Positions 30,975 through 44,758 are shown, counted from the first letter of the stretch. The stretch: 64,000 nt of DNA from Ashinkailepas kermadecensis (GCA_034440615.1 JAOTOM010005144.1:186001-250000); one strand, 5' to 3'. Numbers and translations: made by a program. Notes: generated by a model not told the origin, from the sequence alone.

Positions 30975-31265
30975 TCATTTCAGATTCGTGATGGTTTTTA
31001 TACGGAATCCGATCAAAATTAAGGAATGAATTTTCGAACGATGGCTCAGACCGAGGGAGTTTTCCCCCTCGTACACCACAAAAGGGCATCTAAGTGACCC
31101 GACCCGGCCCGACTGCATTCGCTTTGCACCGTTAATGACTTGTTTTATGACAGCGTTTCAAGTCCAATTTTCTTGAGTCAGAATTAAACCTACCGTGTAA
31201 TTTAAACTTCTACCAGCCTTCATGAAAATGTTATTCATGACATAATCTTGCCTCGTTTTACCAAC
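30975..31265 (+). repeat. Dispersed repeat, copy 2
   Basis: Diverged relative of 18790-19225 in the same orientation (see that entry for shared landmarks). Confidence 0.45.
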
Positions 31266-32992
31266 ATGAAAGGTCTTAGCTAGGGCACAGCTTATTCGGT
31301 GTCCTGCTGGACCGGCGCTGGAATAAGCTCGGCCAGCCAGCTGTAGGGGCCGCGGTTATGTCATGGCATGTGGCCTGCGTGCCTCAAGGCCAGCCGATTT
31401 CGTGGCCAATGTCAGTCCGATGGAGGGTATCACTTTTCGGCCGCCGGTATTTCCAGTGGCTGTTCCGAGTAACTACGCGACAGGCAGTTGGTGCAGTAAA
31501 TATTGAGTGAGAAGAATGTGGAGACAAAACGGAACGTGGCGCACCGTGGTGCCTGCGCTCATTCAGTAATTCGTTTGAAGTACGTAAATGGCATATTCAT
31601 CGGTACATGAGCTCAAGTTCGGCAAGAGTGCGGATGAAGAATGCATGCAAAATTTGAATACATTGTGTCGATGTGTCCAAATAAGTTTCAGTTTATTTCT
31701 GACATGTCTAGGCGGTTTCACGCGTGCACTAGCGGGAAGTAATCGTCATGACATCCCAATGACGGGGTCAGGGCATAATAATTGCGTTGATCTGACAGCT
31801 TTTAGTCTGTAGATTTGACCAATTTATGATATCAATAAACATACAGAGTAGGTTCAGTTACCTAATACGACAAGTTTTGGGACTAGTAACAGCTTGTTTA
31901 TGCACAAACCCTGAAAATGTATACCTACATCCGCGCCTGGGAAGTCATCTAGTCGGAAATCTGGAAGTCAGACCGAGCGAGCCTGACTTCGGAAGTAAAT
32001 TCGATGACAACAGCTGTTTGTCGAATTCAGCGGTCTTCAAATGCCAAATTTTCCGAACACTCGACCACTCTGATCAATATCGCCAGCCAACTTCAACTGC
32101 GGTAAGTGATTGGCCCTTTATGATAGCTGGGACGAATCATAATCCACGTTTAAAAAAAACGACGTCATCATTTGTGCTCTGATTGCATCTTTTACGGCTG
32201 AAATATAGCAGGCGAGCCAACAAAGTTTGTCTCAGATGCGCATATTTTGGACGTGTTGCGGTCTTTTGGGTGCTGTAAACAATTCATTCTTTGTTCTTTC
32301 TTGCGAGTATGATATTCAAAGACAAGGATCAACTGCCCTCCCCCCACAGTAGGGGTTATTCAGGCAGGAGTACAGCGACATTTAAAAACGGAGCCTCGTA
32401 TAGTGCGGTACAGTGGATGCCATTACAACTGTAAACAACCGGCTTGTAAAGTGGAGAGAATTTAATATTTTCGGGAGCGTCAAGATGGAATCGTAGCATC
32501 TGGAAATGATGTATTTCAATATTTATTCATAATACAGGTACTTCACAGCCATAAAATAAAACGTAAACGGAAAAATATTCATTCGCAGGATACATACTAC
32601 CACTCCCTCCCTAATATTGTATATTTGCTGGTAATCCAACGGCAAATTTATGTTCTATCCGACAACTCCTACCTCCCGGCCATGGTGCCAAATGCTGCCA
32701 GATTGGCTAGTTGTTTTTGTGAATTGAGCGCCTTTTTCAAACAGTGCCACAATATGAATATGTTAGTTGAGTTTAATATTGAATTTATTACTTTATAGTT
32801 AAAACTTCGGGAACATTTCATATCTGCAGATAAAGTACATATATCAATGATATGCCCTTCATACTAGACGAAGTCATCGACATTGCATCCTGGTGCTTAT
32901 TGGCCGTCGTGAAACGACGAATAGCCTGACCTAGACCTGACATCATGACGCGAGGTTACGTGCGCTCAGTAATCTGGACCCTGTCTCGACAG
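31266..32992. other. Upstream sequence of the METTL24-like exon
   Basis: AT-rich, presumed intron or intergenic. I looked for the missing N-terminal exon(s) of the methyltransferase, with a signal-anchor-like segment, and could not place one. Confidence 0.4.
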
Positions 32993-33815
32993 TGGAAGTG
33001 ATGCGGACGCCGACGCAAAGTTCGACGCGCGCGACCAGGAAATATTCCGCTACGTGGTGGACTGGCTGGAGACGCCGACGTCCACGTGCCGGAGCCTGCG
33101 CTGGCTGGGCGGTCAGCTGGAGGGGCCGCGGCGCCGGCTCATCGGCGGAAGGCCGGTGTGTATGGACGCGTCGCTGAGCATCCTATCGTCGGACAGCTGT
33201 CTGGTGTACTCGTTCGGTCTGGAGGCCGAGTACACGTTCGAGGAGGCCATGGTGCAGCTGGGCTGTGAGGTGTACGCCTTCGACCCGACGATGGAGCAGA
33301 CCGACGCCATGGTCACGGCCGGCATCCGGTTCCGACGTGCGGCGCTCTACTCCAGGAGCGGCGTGAATAACGGCATTCAATTGCTGTCGTTCGACGACAT
33401 CGTCTTCCACACGGGCCACGACGGCTGGCCAGTGCAGTACCTCAAGCTGGACGTGGCCGCCGCCGAGCTCAACTTCCTGCTGCAGCAGCTGACCGACTGG
33501 TTCGGCGGCGCGTTCGTGCTCGACACGGTGGAGCAGATGCTGCTGGAGGTGCACCTGCCGGCTGACCTCACATCACTGACGGCAGTCGAATCCCTGGACA
33601 GCCTGGAGCTGTCGTTCCGCGCGCTCACCGCCCTCGGCTTCAGCGTGGTGCACTCGGAAGCCGACCTAGGCGAGTCGGCTCAGCTGTATAGATACCCAGG
33701 CGTCAGTCGGCCGTTCCACCTGGTGCGCCAGGTGCTGTTAGTTCGTGACGGACCCGACAGATGGCCGCGGGAGGAGCGGAAGACGCCCAGCCGGTCCGAG
33801 CTCGAGGACGACTGA
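32993..33815 (+). CDS. Methyltransferase-like protein 24 homologue, terminal exon
   Basis: METTL24-like proteins are predicted secreted or Golgi-type proteins with a SAM-methyltransferase-like fold; substrate and activity are not established. The exon begins after CTGTCTCGACAG with one base completing a codon, then reads 273 residues to TGA at 33813. Family landmarks in order: a helix FRYVVDWLETP with TCRSLRWLGG (about 16-38), VCMDASL (53-59), LVYSFGLEAEYTFEEAM (68-84), CEVYAFDPTM (89-98), and FHTGHDGWPVQYLKLDVAAA (136-155) where the last SAM-fold strand lies. The family's usual DIEGAE/DVEGAE appears as DVAAAE, so the fold is kept but the acidic loop differs. The C-terminus ends in a charged tail. 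N-terminal exons are not recognised, so the gene is partial here. It is GC-rich relative to its AT-rich flanks. Confidence 0.82.
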
Positions 33816-34920
33816 GGACCACTGTGCGCTGTGCAATGTGCACGGGTGCGGCGACAGTAACAGGGGCGAATAAGAAGGCAAATCTGATGGCGTGCATACT
33901 GTTTTCAGTTAGAAATGCTCGGAAATACGTTTTAGGGTAACTTTATTTGAAGGAAGGGAATTGGGGGCTACTTTTGAGCTCTTGAAATACATAAACATCG
34001 GTGAATTTATAGTTTGCTGAACCAACATCAGTAGCATGCCAAGTGATGGTAGGTTCATCCGATGGTTTAGTTAGTTGCATGCGGTGCGATGGTATTCACA
34101 CACACATGCAAACACACACACACACACATATATATATAGTGTGTGTGTGTGTGTGTGTGTGTGCGTCTGTGCGTGTGTGTGTATGTGCGTGTGCGTAATT
34201 GTATCAGGTAGTGTCGTCGCTCGGGACAGCCGGGTGACATTGAGAATGCACAGCTGGGCATCAATCATCATCATTGCCGCCAAGTGTCGCGGCAGGGCCC
34301 TTGACGTAATCAGCGTCGCGGAGGACTCGCTTGACTCGTCGACGTTCGCCCTCATTAAGTCTGAGCTAGTTTCCCACTGGTGTGGTGGTTCGGGATGCGG
34401 CATATCTAGCGACGCACACCTTCCTCACTCGTCAGAGGTTCCGCCACGGCTACTACGCGTATGCTCTTCAAGTGAAGCAACTAGCACGCACAACTTGCCC
34501 AGAGCTCGTCGTCGACGACGGGCAAATCAAGAACATTTGTAGGCGTACAGCGCTGCTCTGCGCAGATGCTTCTTAGTCGGGCCCTTGGCTGAGTAAAAAC
34601 TTTTATTATCGGCTAATGACCACAACATTTGAGGGCTGTGCGATGTAGCTTACCCGAGAGGAGGGTGTGCAGTTGACGTGTGTGAACAATGCGGTTGACA
34701 TGCGTCTCGTCCAATGGAGCAATTTCGATACTCCGGCACCAGCAGGCAGCTCAGATCAATGGACATCTCGTGCATGTTCGAGCCTACCTAGTACTTCCGG
34801 CTCGCCGGACCGCGCTGGCTCTTCTCATCGCCGGCAGGCGGATTGCTCTCGAAATCCGCGCAATGACGTGCGACGATGGCTGCCGACAGTGGAGCGCGGC
34901 CGGCGCGCCGCCGACGGCGT
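33816..34920. other. Intergenic sequence downstream of METTL24-like gene
   Basis: Contains the compound microsatellite below. I see no canonical AATAAA close behind the stop. Confidence 0.4.
34096..34196. repeat. (AC)n-(TA)n-(GT)n compound microsatellite
   Basis: A CA run at about 34096-34129 passes through TATATATATA into a GT run at about 34139-34190. The AC and GT arms are mutually complementary and form a long near-perfect inverted repeat. Confidence 0.92.
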
Positions 34921-34924
34921 CTGA

Positions 34925-35315
34925 TGCGCTCAGCGCAACACCACCGGCTTGGGATACACCCAGCGCAACACCACCGGCTTGTGATGCACCCGGCGCAACA
35001 CCACCGGCTTGTGATGCACCCAGCGCAACACCACCGGCTTGGGATACACCCAGCGCAACACCACCAGCTTGGGGTATACTCGGCGCAACACCACCGGCTT
35101 GGGATACACCCAGCGCAACACCACCGGCTTGGGATACACCCGGCGCAACACCACCGGCTTGGGATACACCCAGCGCAACACCACCGGCTTGGGATACACC
35201 CAGCGCAACACCACCGGCTTGGGATACACCCAGCGCAACACCACCGGCTTGTGGTGCACCCAGCGCAACACCACCGGCTTGGGATGCACCCAGCGCAACA
35301 CCACCGGCTTAGGAT
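34925..35315 (+). repeat. 30-bp minisatellite
   Basis: Thirteen units of CCCAGCGCAACACCACCGGC plus TTGGGATACA at an exact 30-bp period, with variants TTGTGATGCA and CCCGGCGCAA. Ten-codon period; open frames on both strands are artefacts. Confidence 0.95.
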
Positions 35316-35429
35316 GCGGCCGGCTCGGCGGCCGGACGCCGCAGCCGTTCATGGGGCGCGACTGATGCTGATTCAAGATACCGCGGCCAGCCTGCATCGC
35401 CACCGGATCGTCATCGTGGCCGCGACTGG

Positions 35430-38400
35430 CCGGCTGGCGGCGACAGGTGGCGCGTCTCACCTCGTGGGGCCAGCCCGGCTGGGGACGGCCGTCGCCAACT
35501 GACACCTGGCGGCGACAGGTGGCGCGTCTCACCTCGTGGGGCCAGCCAGGCTGAGGACGGCCGTCACCAACTGACACCTGGCGGCGACAGGTGGCGCGTC
35601 TCATCTGACAAGGCCAGCCCGGCTGGGGACGGCCGTCGCCGACTGACACCTGGCGGCGACAGGTGGCGCGTCTCACCTCGTGGGGCCAGCCAGGCTGAGG
35701 ACGGCCGTCACCAACTGACACCTGGCGGCGACAGGTGGCGCGTCTCATCTGACAAGGCCAGCCCGGCTGGGGACGGCCGTCGCCGACTGACACCTGGCGG
35801 CGACAGGTGGCGCGTCTCATCTGACAAGGCCAGCCCGGCTGGGGACGGCCGTCGCCGACTGACACCTGGCGGCGACAGGTGGCGCGTCTCACCTCGTGGG
35901 GCCAGCCCGGCTGGGGACGGCCGTCGCCGACTGACACCTGGCGGCGACAGGTGGCGCGTCTCATCTGACAAGGCCAGCCCGGCTGGGGACGGCCGTCGCC
36001 GACTGACACCTGGCGGCGACAGGTGGCGCGTCTCACCTCGTGGGGCCAGCCCGGCTGGGGACGGCCGTCGCCGACTGACACCTGGCGGCGACAGGTGGCG
36101 CGTCTCACCTCGTGGGGCCAGCCTGGCTGGGGACGGCCGTCGCCGTCTGACACCTGGCGGCGACAGGTGGCGCGTCTCATCTGACAAGGCCAGCCCGGCT
36201 GAGGACGGCCGTCGCCAACTTACACCTGGCGGCGACAGGTGGCGCGTCACATCTGACAAGGCCAGCCCGGCTGGGGACGGCCGTCGCCGACTGACACCTG
36301 GCGGCGACAGGTGGCGCGTCTCACCTCGTGGGGCCAGCCCGGCTGGGGACGGCCGTCGCCGACTGACACCTGGCGGCGACAGGTGGCGCGTCTCACCTCG
36401 TGGGGCCAGCCCGGCTGGGGACGGCCGTCACCAACTGACACCTGGCGGCGACAGGTGGCGCGTCTCATCTGACAAGGCCAGCCCGGCTGGGGACGGCCGT
36501 CGCCGACTGACACCTGGCGGCGACAGGTGGCGCGTCTCATCTGACAAGGCCAGCCCGGCTGGGGACGGCCGTCGCCGACTGACACCTGGCGGCGACAGGT
36601 GGCGCGTCTCATCTGACAAGGCCAGCCCGGCTGGGGACGGCCGTCGCCGACTGACATCTGGCGGCGACAGGTGGCGCGTCTCACCTCGTGGGGCCAGCCC
36701 GGCTGGGGACGGCCGTCACCAACTGACACCTGGCGGCGACAGGTGGCGCGTCTCACCTCGTGGGGCCAGCCAGGCTGGGGACGGCCGTCGCCGACTGACA
36801 CCTGGCGGCGACAGGTGGCGCGTCTCATCTGACAAGGCCAGCCCGGCTGAGGACGGCCGTCGCCAACTTACACCTGGCGGCGACAGGTGGCGCGTCTCAT
36901 CTGACAAGGCCAGCCCGGCTGGGGACGGCCGTCGCCGACTGACACCTGGCGGCGACAGGTGGCGCGTCTCACCTCGTGGGGCCAGCCCGGCTGGGGACGG
37001 CCGTCGCCGACTGACACCTGGCGGCGACAGGTGGCGCGTCTCACCTCGTGGGGCCAGCCCGGCTGGGGACGGCCGTCGCCGACTGACACCTGGCGGCGGC
37101 AGGTGGCGCGTCTCATCTGACAAGGCCAGCCCGGCTGGGGACGGCCGTCGCCGACTGACATCTGGCGGCGACAGGTGGCGCGTCTCATCTGACAAGGCCA
37201 GCCCGGCTGGGGACGGCCGTCGCCGACTGACACCTGGCGGCGACAGGTGGCGCGTCTCACCTCGTGGGGCCAGCCCGGCTGGGGACGGCCGTCGCCGACT
37301 GACACCTGGCGGCGACAGGTGGCGCGTCTCACCTCGTGGGGCCAGCCCGGCTGGGGACGGCCGTCGCCGACTGACACCTGGCGGCGACAGGTGGCGCGTC
37401 TCATCTGACAAGGCCAGCCCGGCTGGGGACGGCCGTCGCCGACTGACATCTGGCGGCGACAGGTGGCGCGTCTCATCTGACAAGGCCAGCCCGGCTGGGG
37501 ACGGCCGTCGCCGACTGACAGCCCGGCTGGGGACGGCCGTCGCCGACTGACACCTGGCGGCGACAGGTGGCGCGTCTCACCTCGTGGGCCCAGCCCGGCT
37601 GGGGACGGCCGTCGCCGACTGACAGCCCGGCTGGGGACGACCGTCGCCGACTGACACCTGGCGGCGACAGGTGGCGCGTCTCACCTCGTGGGGCCAGCCC
37701 GGCTGGGGACGGCCGTCGCCGACTGACAGCCCGGCTGGGGACGACCGTCGCCGACTGACACCTGGCGGCGACAGGTGGCGCGTCTCACCTCGTGGGGCCA
37801 GCCCGGCTGGGGACGGCCGTCGCCGACTGACACCTGGCGGCGACAGGTGGCGCGTCTCACCTCGTGGGGCCAGCCTGACTGGGGACGGCCGTCGCCGTCT
37901 GACACCTGGCGGCGACAGGTGGCGCGTCTCATCTGACAAGGCCAGCCCGGCTGGGGACGGCCGTCGCCGACTGACATCTGGCGGCGACAGGTGGCGCGTC
38001 TCACCTCGTGGGGCCAGCCCGGCTGGGGACGGCCGTCGCTGACTGACACCTGGCGGCGACAGGTGGCGCGTCTCATCTGACAAGGCCAGCCCGGCTGGGG
38101 ACGGCCGTCGCCGACTGACATCTGGCGGCGACAGGTGGCGCGTCTCACCTCGTGGGGCCAGCCCGGCTGGGGACGGCCGTCGCCGACTGACAGCCCGGCT
38201 GGGGACGACCGTCGCCGACTGACACCTGGCGGCGACAGGTGGCGCGTCTCACCTCGTGGGGCCAGCCCGGCTGGGGACGGCCGTCGCCGACTGACAGCCC
38301 GGCTGGGGACGACCGTCGCCGACTGACACCTGGCGGCGACAGGTGGCGCGTCTCACCTCGTGGGGCCAGCCCGGCTGGGGACGGCCGTCGCCGACTGACA

Positions 38401-39115
38401 CCTGGCGGCGACAGGTGGCGCGTCTCACCTCGTGGGGCCAGCCCGGCTGGGGACGGGCGTCGCCGACTGACAGCCCGGCTGGGGACGGCCGTCGCCGACT
38501 GACACCTGGCGGCGACAGGTGGCGCGTCTCACCTCGTGGGGCCAGCCCGGCTGAGGACGGCCGTCGCCGACTGACACCTGGCGGCGACAGGTGGCGCGTC
38601 TCACCTCGTGGGGCCAGCCCGGCTGGGGACGGCCGTCGCCGACTGACAGCCCGGCTGGGGACGGCCGTCGCCGACTGACACCTGGCGGCGACAGGTGGCG
38701 CGTCTCACCTCGTGGGGCCAGCCAGGCTGAGGACGGCCGTCGCCGACTGACACCTGGCGGCGACAGGTGGCGCGTCTCACCTCGTGGGGCCAGCCCGGCT
38801 GGGGACGGCCGTCGCCGACTGACAGCCCGGCTGGGGACGGCCGTCGCCGACTGACACCTGGCGGCGACAGGTGGCGCGTCTCACCTCGTGGGGCCAGCCC
38901 GGCTGGGGACGGCCGTCGCCGGCTGACAGCCCGGCTGGGGACGACCGTCGCCGACTGACACCTGGCGGCGACAGGTGGCGCGTCTCACCTCGTGGGGCCA
39001 GCCCGGCTGGGGACGGCCGTCGCCGACTGACAGCCCGGCTGGGGACGACCGTCGCCGACTGACACCTGGCGGCCCGGCTGGGGACGACCGTCGCCGACTG
39101 ACACCTGGCGGCGGC
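35430..39115 (+). repeat. 72-bp minisatellite, about 3.7 kb, two zones
   Basis: The unit is CTGACACCTGGCGGCGACAG, GTGGCGCGTCTCACCTCGTG, GGGCCAGCCCGGCTGGGGAC, GGCCGTCGCCGA (72 bp, 24 codons). To about 38.1 kb two subtypes mix: CACCTCGTGGGG and CATCTGACAAGG. From about 37.5 kb extra 32-bp partial units (CAGCCCGGCTGGGGAC then GRCCGTCGCCGACTGA) create a 104-bp higher-order period, and the CATCTGACAAGG subtype disappears after about 38.1 kb. Long open frames on both strands are by-products. Confidence 0.95.
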
Positions 39116-39880
39116 ACGCGAATGACTCATCTGGTAACCCGCGGCGCTGCCGCCGACCATGTGGCCTGCCGATCGGACGGCCGGCGCCAGGGCTGCACCT
39201 TGGTACTGAGCAGTGCTACACCGGGACGCTGACCAGGTGCAGTCCGATGTTGGTCGTGCTCGGGCTTCAGCCATACTGAACAGCAGTGCCCAGACGAGAT
39301 AGGAGGCAGGTGTACAAAATAGGACTGGTACCGCCACATATTATCAGAGATATGGGTGCATACTGCGTGGCGAACGACTGTTTGTCCGACTCAGGCAGCC
39401 AGAAGAGGTTTGCGATTTGCTTCTTACCTAGCAGCAAAGTGCTACAAATAATTGCATTTCGGGCATAGCTAGCAAAGGTGTCCCTTTGTATCGGCATCCG
39501 GGCACAAGTCGAGAACGTTTGGTAACCTGTCCTGCCAAAAAAATCCCTGAAGGGAGTGATGAAGCAAATTTTAATTTCACTGTAGTAGAGGGCCTCGCCG
39601 AGACTGTATTTTTGGTCAATGTTTCTTGCATGCTTATCGGGCTGTGCACAATAGTTCCGCTACCACGGGGCAGGCAAAGCGTTGCTGCGAAAATCGGTGC
39701 AGCAATTCCCTCCAGTTCGGTGAGGTACCTCTGTGTTCAAACTGACTGATGCATCAACTGATGCTCACAATGCATTAACGCGGGCCGGAGACGAAGTTAT
39801 ATTGTGATCACGGATGTCCTGTTTGAGCCGTGTGCGTCTCACAGAATGTCACTGCTGTTGAAAATCGCTCCAGTCGATGT
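39116..39880. other. Intergenic sequence
   Basis: Unique sequence between two arrays. No supported feature. Confidence 0.4.
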
Positions 39881-40262
39881 GTGAATCTCGGCCGGTATTG
39901 GTGACCCGCAAACAACCGGTGTGTGACGCTCGGCTGGTATTGGTTACCCGCAGACAACCGGTGTGTGACGCTCGGCTGGTATTGGTTACCCGCAGACAAC
40001 CGGTGTGTGACGCTCGGCTGGTATTGGTTACCCGCAGTCAGCCGATGCGTGACGCTCGGCTGGTATTGGTTACCCGCAGTCAGCCGATGCGTGACGCTCG
40101 GCTGGTATTGGTTACCCGCAGACAACCGGTGTGTGACGCTCGGCTGGTATTGGTTACCCGCAGTCAGCCGATGCGTGACGCTCGGCTGGTATTGGTTACC
40201 CGCAGTCAGCCGATGCGTGACACTCGGCTGGTATTGGTTACCTGCAGGAAGCCGATGGCGCA
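39881..40262 (+). repeat. 42-bp minisatellite
   Basis: Nine units of GTGTGTGACGCTCGGCTGGT plus ATTGGTTACCCGCAGACAAC-CG, with a second subtype GCAGTCAGCCGATGCG. The period is 14 codons. Confidence 0.93.
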
Positions 40263-42245
40263 TACGTCGCACCCGCTGCTGCCCAGCATGAACAGATATA
40301 TCGCTGAGACGAATACCGCTTCTAGAAGGCTAAGCTGTGTTCAGTCATGCTTCCTGCATTTCGCAAGAATTCTACAAAATTTATGTCTCTTAGGGGGGGT
40401 CGCCCCCCCGCCCCCCGTTTGATACGCCAGTGTCAGTCTTTATTTGAAATCCGTAGCTGCACCTACGCCACTCTGCGTTAAAATATTCCAATTATCAATC
40501 ATGCATATCGTATATATCATGCTATATATGTATATATGCATATATAATTGCATGCATTAACTGCACATGGTGTCGAGGAACTACTACGGACGAAAACATT
40601 TCCTTCCCGGAATTTTTTTTTGATTTTTTTTCCATTGGCAGATGCCGGCCGGTCATTATTTGTTCCGTTTTCCCTCCACATCAGGTTGCGACACATATAC
40701 TTCCTAAACACCGACAGGATGAGGTTGCTGAGGTCAATTTCGGTTGGCTTCGAGATGCCCTCTCTTGAGCTTCCTCGCTTCTTTACGTTGTCCACTCGGT
40801 GCCTCGGTATTGCTGCCACGGAATATTGTCGCATACATCCTTGCTTTCGGGGTATTTATTTGAATTGTTTTCATCCGGCATGCAAGCAAATTTTCATTCC
40901 ATCTAGTCCCATGCTACCGGGCATGTTATCGAAAACATTGAGGAATAACATGATAATTAGCATGACTAAATATTTGTGGGGAGGGGGGGGGGCGCTTTTG
41001 TCGAATTGCGCACGAAGATTAGGTTCCAATCGTTATTGTTTGGGAATAATCCTTCACGATTGAACATTTTCCATGTAAGAGAGCACGAGAAGAACATAAA
41101 CTGTTTTTTTTGTTTGCTCATTGCATCTGTCTGAAAATGAAGTTCCCCGAGATTATCAGGTCGCAGTCTGAGATAAAATTATGAACTGGGACATTCGATG
41201 ACGAAACAAAGCAGAACTTCCTACATTTCGAGTATTTGATACTGGCTTTGAGCAGCGGGCTCTGTCGCTCACTGCCTTCCTTTCGGCTAAGACCAACATT
41301 TCGCGGCTGTTAACGCGGTGTAAGAGGCGCATCCGACCAACGAGAGCACGGGGTGCGCTGCAGGCGCAACATTGGCTGCCATACCACTGCGGCAGAACTT
41401 GTGAATGGATCGCAACTGCGCTCTCGGGGGGGGGGGGGACTGCCCCCCCTGCCCTCCCCCCCCCCCCGGTGGCGACGCCCCTGGTGCTGCGGTTCTTCCG
41501 TCCACAGGCGTTCCCGCTCATTTTATGCCAAACATGCACTCAGCGCGGTGTGCTGCATCACCTTGGCAGTAAGCCGGCGGGCCGGCCGACTCAAGGGCAC
41601 TGTGAGCACGTGACCGGCGCAGAGGCCGGCTGAATTCGCACGGCTGCGTGGGCGGGCATACGAGAAGTGCAGACGGAAACCCTGCTCTCTCAACGGAGAT
41701 TGCGAGTACACCAAAGCTCTTTTTGGGAAAATGCTCTCCCAGAATCTGTTATGCTTCAGGTTCTATGAAATGCAATACTTCGAAACTTAGGATCGTGCAG
41801 TCAATGGCACAGCAAGGATTTTTCTTGGGGGGGGGGCGGACCTGGAACGAACATGCGATGAAATACAGACGCCTTCCGCCGAAAATGTAGGGCTTTGATT
41901 GCTAATGGTGCGGGGAGCTTCCCCCATGGCTTCGCCTCTGCGCACAGTCATTTTTGTCAGTTTGGAATGTTTTTCTTCAAAATTAACATCTCTTTGCAGG
42001 AGTGAACAAAAAACTATAATTTTAGGCGCGCTTGGGCTCCTGCAAATTTATTTTTTCGCACTCCAAAGCTAACATACACTCAATAGCGGATGCACACGGT
42101 GAGAGTGATAGATCAGCCATGGATCCTACATTGCCGTGCAGACTACCAAACAGTTATTTGACTCTCATCAATTTTGAGGCGAAATAAACACCTTCGGTGA
42201 ACATTTACCGACGTGTCCTGGAAACCCCGCCAAGACTGCCATAAT
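40263..42245. other. Intergenic sequence with homopolymer tracts
   Basis: A G-run/C-run palindrome at 40392-40420, a G11/C-rich tract at 41426-41467 and G-runs at 40980-40990 and 41829-41837 stand out. Open frames show no known domain. Confidence 0.45.
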
Positions 42246-42249
42246 GTAA

Positions 42250-42445
42250 AAGCGTCACTGTTTGTTTATTGGGTGGCTCACGACGCACTTTATACACGAT
42301 CACGGCTAATGACGCCGCCCACACTGATTCGCCGGTGGGTCGCGGGCTTGGGAAATGTCCCGAGCGGTGCGAGTGTTGAACCCGGGTCCTTTGGTACCCA
42401 GAGCTCAACACCTTCACCACAAGTCCATCCCCGCCCCTTTCTTCG
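42250..42445 (-). mobile_element. tRNA-derived SINE on the minus strand
   Basis: Read on the minus strand: an A-box-like GTGGTGAAGGTGTTG, a B-box GGGTTCAACACTC (about 42385-42373), a body with GCCCGCGACCCACCGGCG, and a tail CCCAATAAACAAACAG near 42255. The body CCCGCGACC-(A/C)CGGCG and the GTCGTRA...CCAATAA end are shared with the SINE at 5429-5588 although the tRNA-like heads differ. Confidence 0.65.
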
Positions 42446-42724
42446 GATATGAGGACACCAAGGAACCTTGGTAAATCTCCTAAGCTTATCTCATGCAGGG
42501 TATGACCGGGACAGGCTATACACGTGATTCGTGTATAGCCTGCCCTGATACGTGATTCAGTGTACAGGTGAGGTCTAAGATTATCGACGGCCCGGTGCCA
42601 GCAGCATATTCTAAAAGCGCCACGTGACGGTTTGGGAACACTGGTCGATTCCACTCGTGACTCAATGTAAAGGCGCGACATGACGATTTGGGAACACTGG
42701 TCAACCATAGTCGCTGAGCGGTCG

Positions 42725-44215
42725 TGATGCACCTGGTACATATTACGTCATAGATACTGAACGGTCCTGATGCGCCTGGTATATGCTACGCCATAGCCGC
42801 TGAGCGGTCGTGATGAGCCTGGTACGTGTCACGCCATAGCCGCTAAACGGTCGTGATGAGCCTGGTACGTGTCACGCCATAGCCGCTAAACGGTCGTGAT
42901 GAGCCTGGTACGTGTCACGCCATAGCCGCTAAACGATCGTGATGAGCCTGGTACGTGTCACGCCATAGCCGCTAAACGGTCGTGATGAGCCTGGTACGTG
43001 TCACGCCATAGCCGCTGAGCGGTCGTGATGAGCCCGGTACGTGTCACGCCATAGCTGCTGAGCGGTCGTGATGAGCCCGGTACGTGTCACGCCATAGCCG
43101 CTGAGCGGTCGTGATGAGCCCGGTACGTGTCACGCCATAGCCGCTGAGCGGTCGTGATGAGCCTGGTACGTGTCACGCCATAGCCGCTGAGCGGTCGTGA
43201 TGAGCCCGGTACGTGCCACGCCATAGCCACTGAGCGGTCGTGATGAGCCCGGTACGTGTCACGCCATAGCCGCTGAGCGGTCGTGATGAGCCCGGTACGT
43301 GTCACGCCATAGCCACTGAGCGGTCGTGATGAGCCCGGTACGTGTCACGCCATAGCCGCTGAGCGGTCGTGATGGGCCCGGTACGTGTCACGCCATAGCC
43401 GCTGAGCGGTCGTGATGAGCCCGGTACGTGTCACGCCATAGCCGCTGAGCGGTCGTGATGAGCCTGGTACGTGTCACGCCATAGCTGCTGAACGGTCCTG
43501 ACGTGCCTGGTACGTGTCACGCCATAGCCGCTGAGCGGTCGTGATGAGCCCGGTACGTGTCACGCCATAGCTGCTGAACGGTCCTGACGTGCCTGGTACG
43601 TGTCACGCCATAGCCGCTGAGCGGTCGTGATGAGCCTGGTACGTGTCACGCCATAGCTGCTGAGCGGTCGTGATGAGCCCGGTACGTGTCACGCCATAGC
43701 CGCTGAGCGGTCGTGATGAGCCCGGTACGTGTCACGCCATAGCCGCTGAGCGGTCGTGATGAGCCCGGTACGTGTCACACCATAGCCGCTGAGCGGTCGT
43801 GATGAGCCCGGTACGTGTCACGCCATAGCCGCTGAGCGGTCGTGATGAGCCCGGTACGTGTCACGCCATAGCCGCTGAGCGGTCGTGATGAGCCTGGTAC
43901 GTGTCACGCCATAGCCGCTGAGCGGTCGTGATGAGCCCGGTAGTGTCACGCCATAGCCGCTGAGCGGTCGTGATGAGCCCGGTACGTGTCACGCCATAGC
44001 CGCTGAGCGGTCGTGATGAGCCCGGTACGTGTCACGCCATAGCCGCTGAGCGGTCGTGATGAGCCCGGTACGTGTCACGCCATAGCCGCTGAGCGGTCGT
44101 GATGAGCCCGGTACGTGTCACGCCATAGCTGCTGAGCGGTCGTGATGAGCCCGGTACGTGTCACGCCATAGCTGCTGAACGGTCCTGACGTGCCTGGTAC
44201 CGTCACGTTCTGAGT
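42725..44215 (+). repeat. 43-bp minisatellite
   Basis: About 34 units of GCCGCTGAGCGGTCGTGATG plus AGCCCGGTACGTGTCACGCC-ATA. Early units have CTAAACGG, later ones CTGAGCGG; scattered units read GCTGAACGGTCCTGACGTGC. The period is not a multiple of three. Confidence 0.95.
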
Positions 44216-44758
44216 CGGCAGACCGGTGGGCAGACCAAACTGTCGGACCGGTGACCAGACCAAACTGTCGGACCGGTGAGTAGACCAGACTGTCGGACCG
44301 GTGAATAGCCAGACTGTCGGACCGGTGAGTAAACCAGACTGTCGGACCAGTGAGTAGACCAGACTGTCGGACCGATGAGTAGTCAGACTGTCGGACCGGT
44401 GAGTAGTCAGACTGTCGGACCGGTGAGTATACCAGACTGTCGGACCAGTGAGTAGACCAGACTGTCGGACCGGTGAGTAGTCGGACTGTCGGACCAGTGA
44501 GCAGACCAGACTGTCGGACCAGTGAGTAGACCAGACTGTCCGACCGGTGAGTAGTCAGACTGTCGGACCGGTGAGTAGACCAGACTGTCGGACCAGTGAG
44601 TAGACCAGACTGTCGGACCGGTGAATAGCCAGACTGTCGGACCGGTGAGTAGCTAGACTGTCGGACCGGTGAGTAGCCAAACTGTTGGACAAGTGAGTAG
44701 ACCAGACTGTCGGACCGGTGAGTAGTCAGACTGTCGGACCGGTGAGTATACCAGACCA
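44216..44758 (+). repeat. 24/25-bp minisatellite
   Basis: About 22 units of GACTGTCGGACCGGTGAGTA followed by GACCA, GTCA or GCCA. Each unit contains CCGGTGAGTA or CCAGTGAGTA, a donor-like string, although no gene is recognised here. Confidence 0.93.
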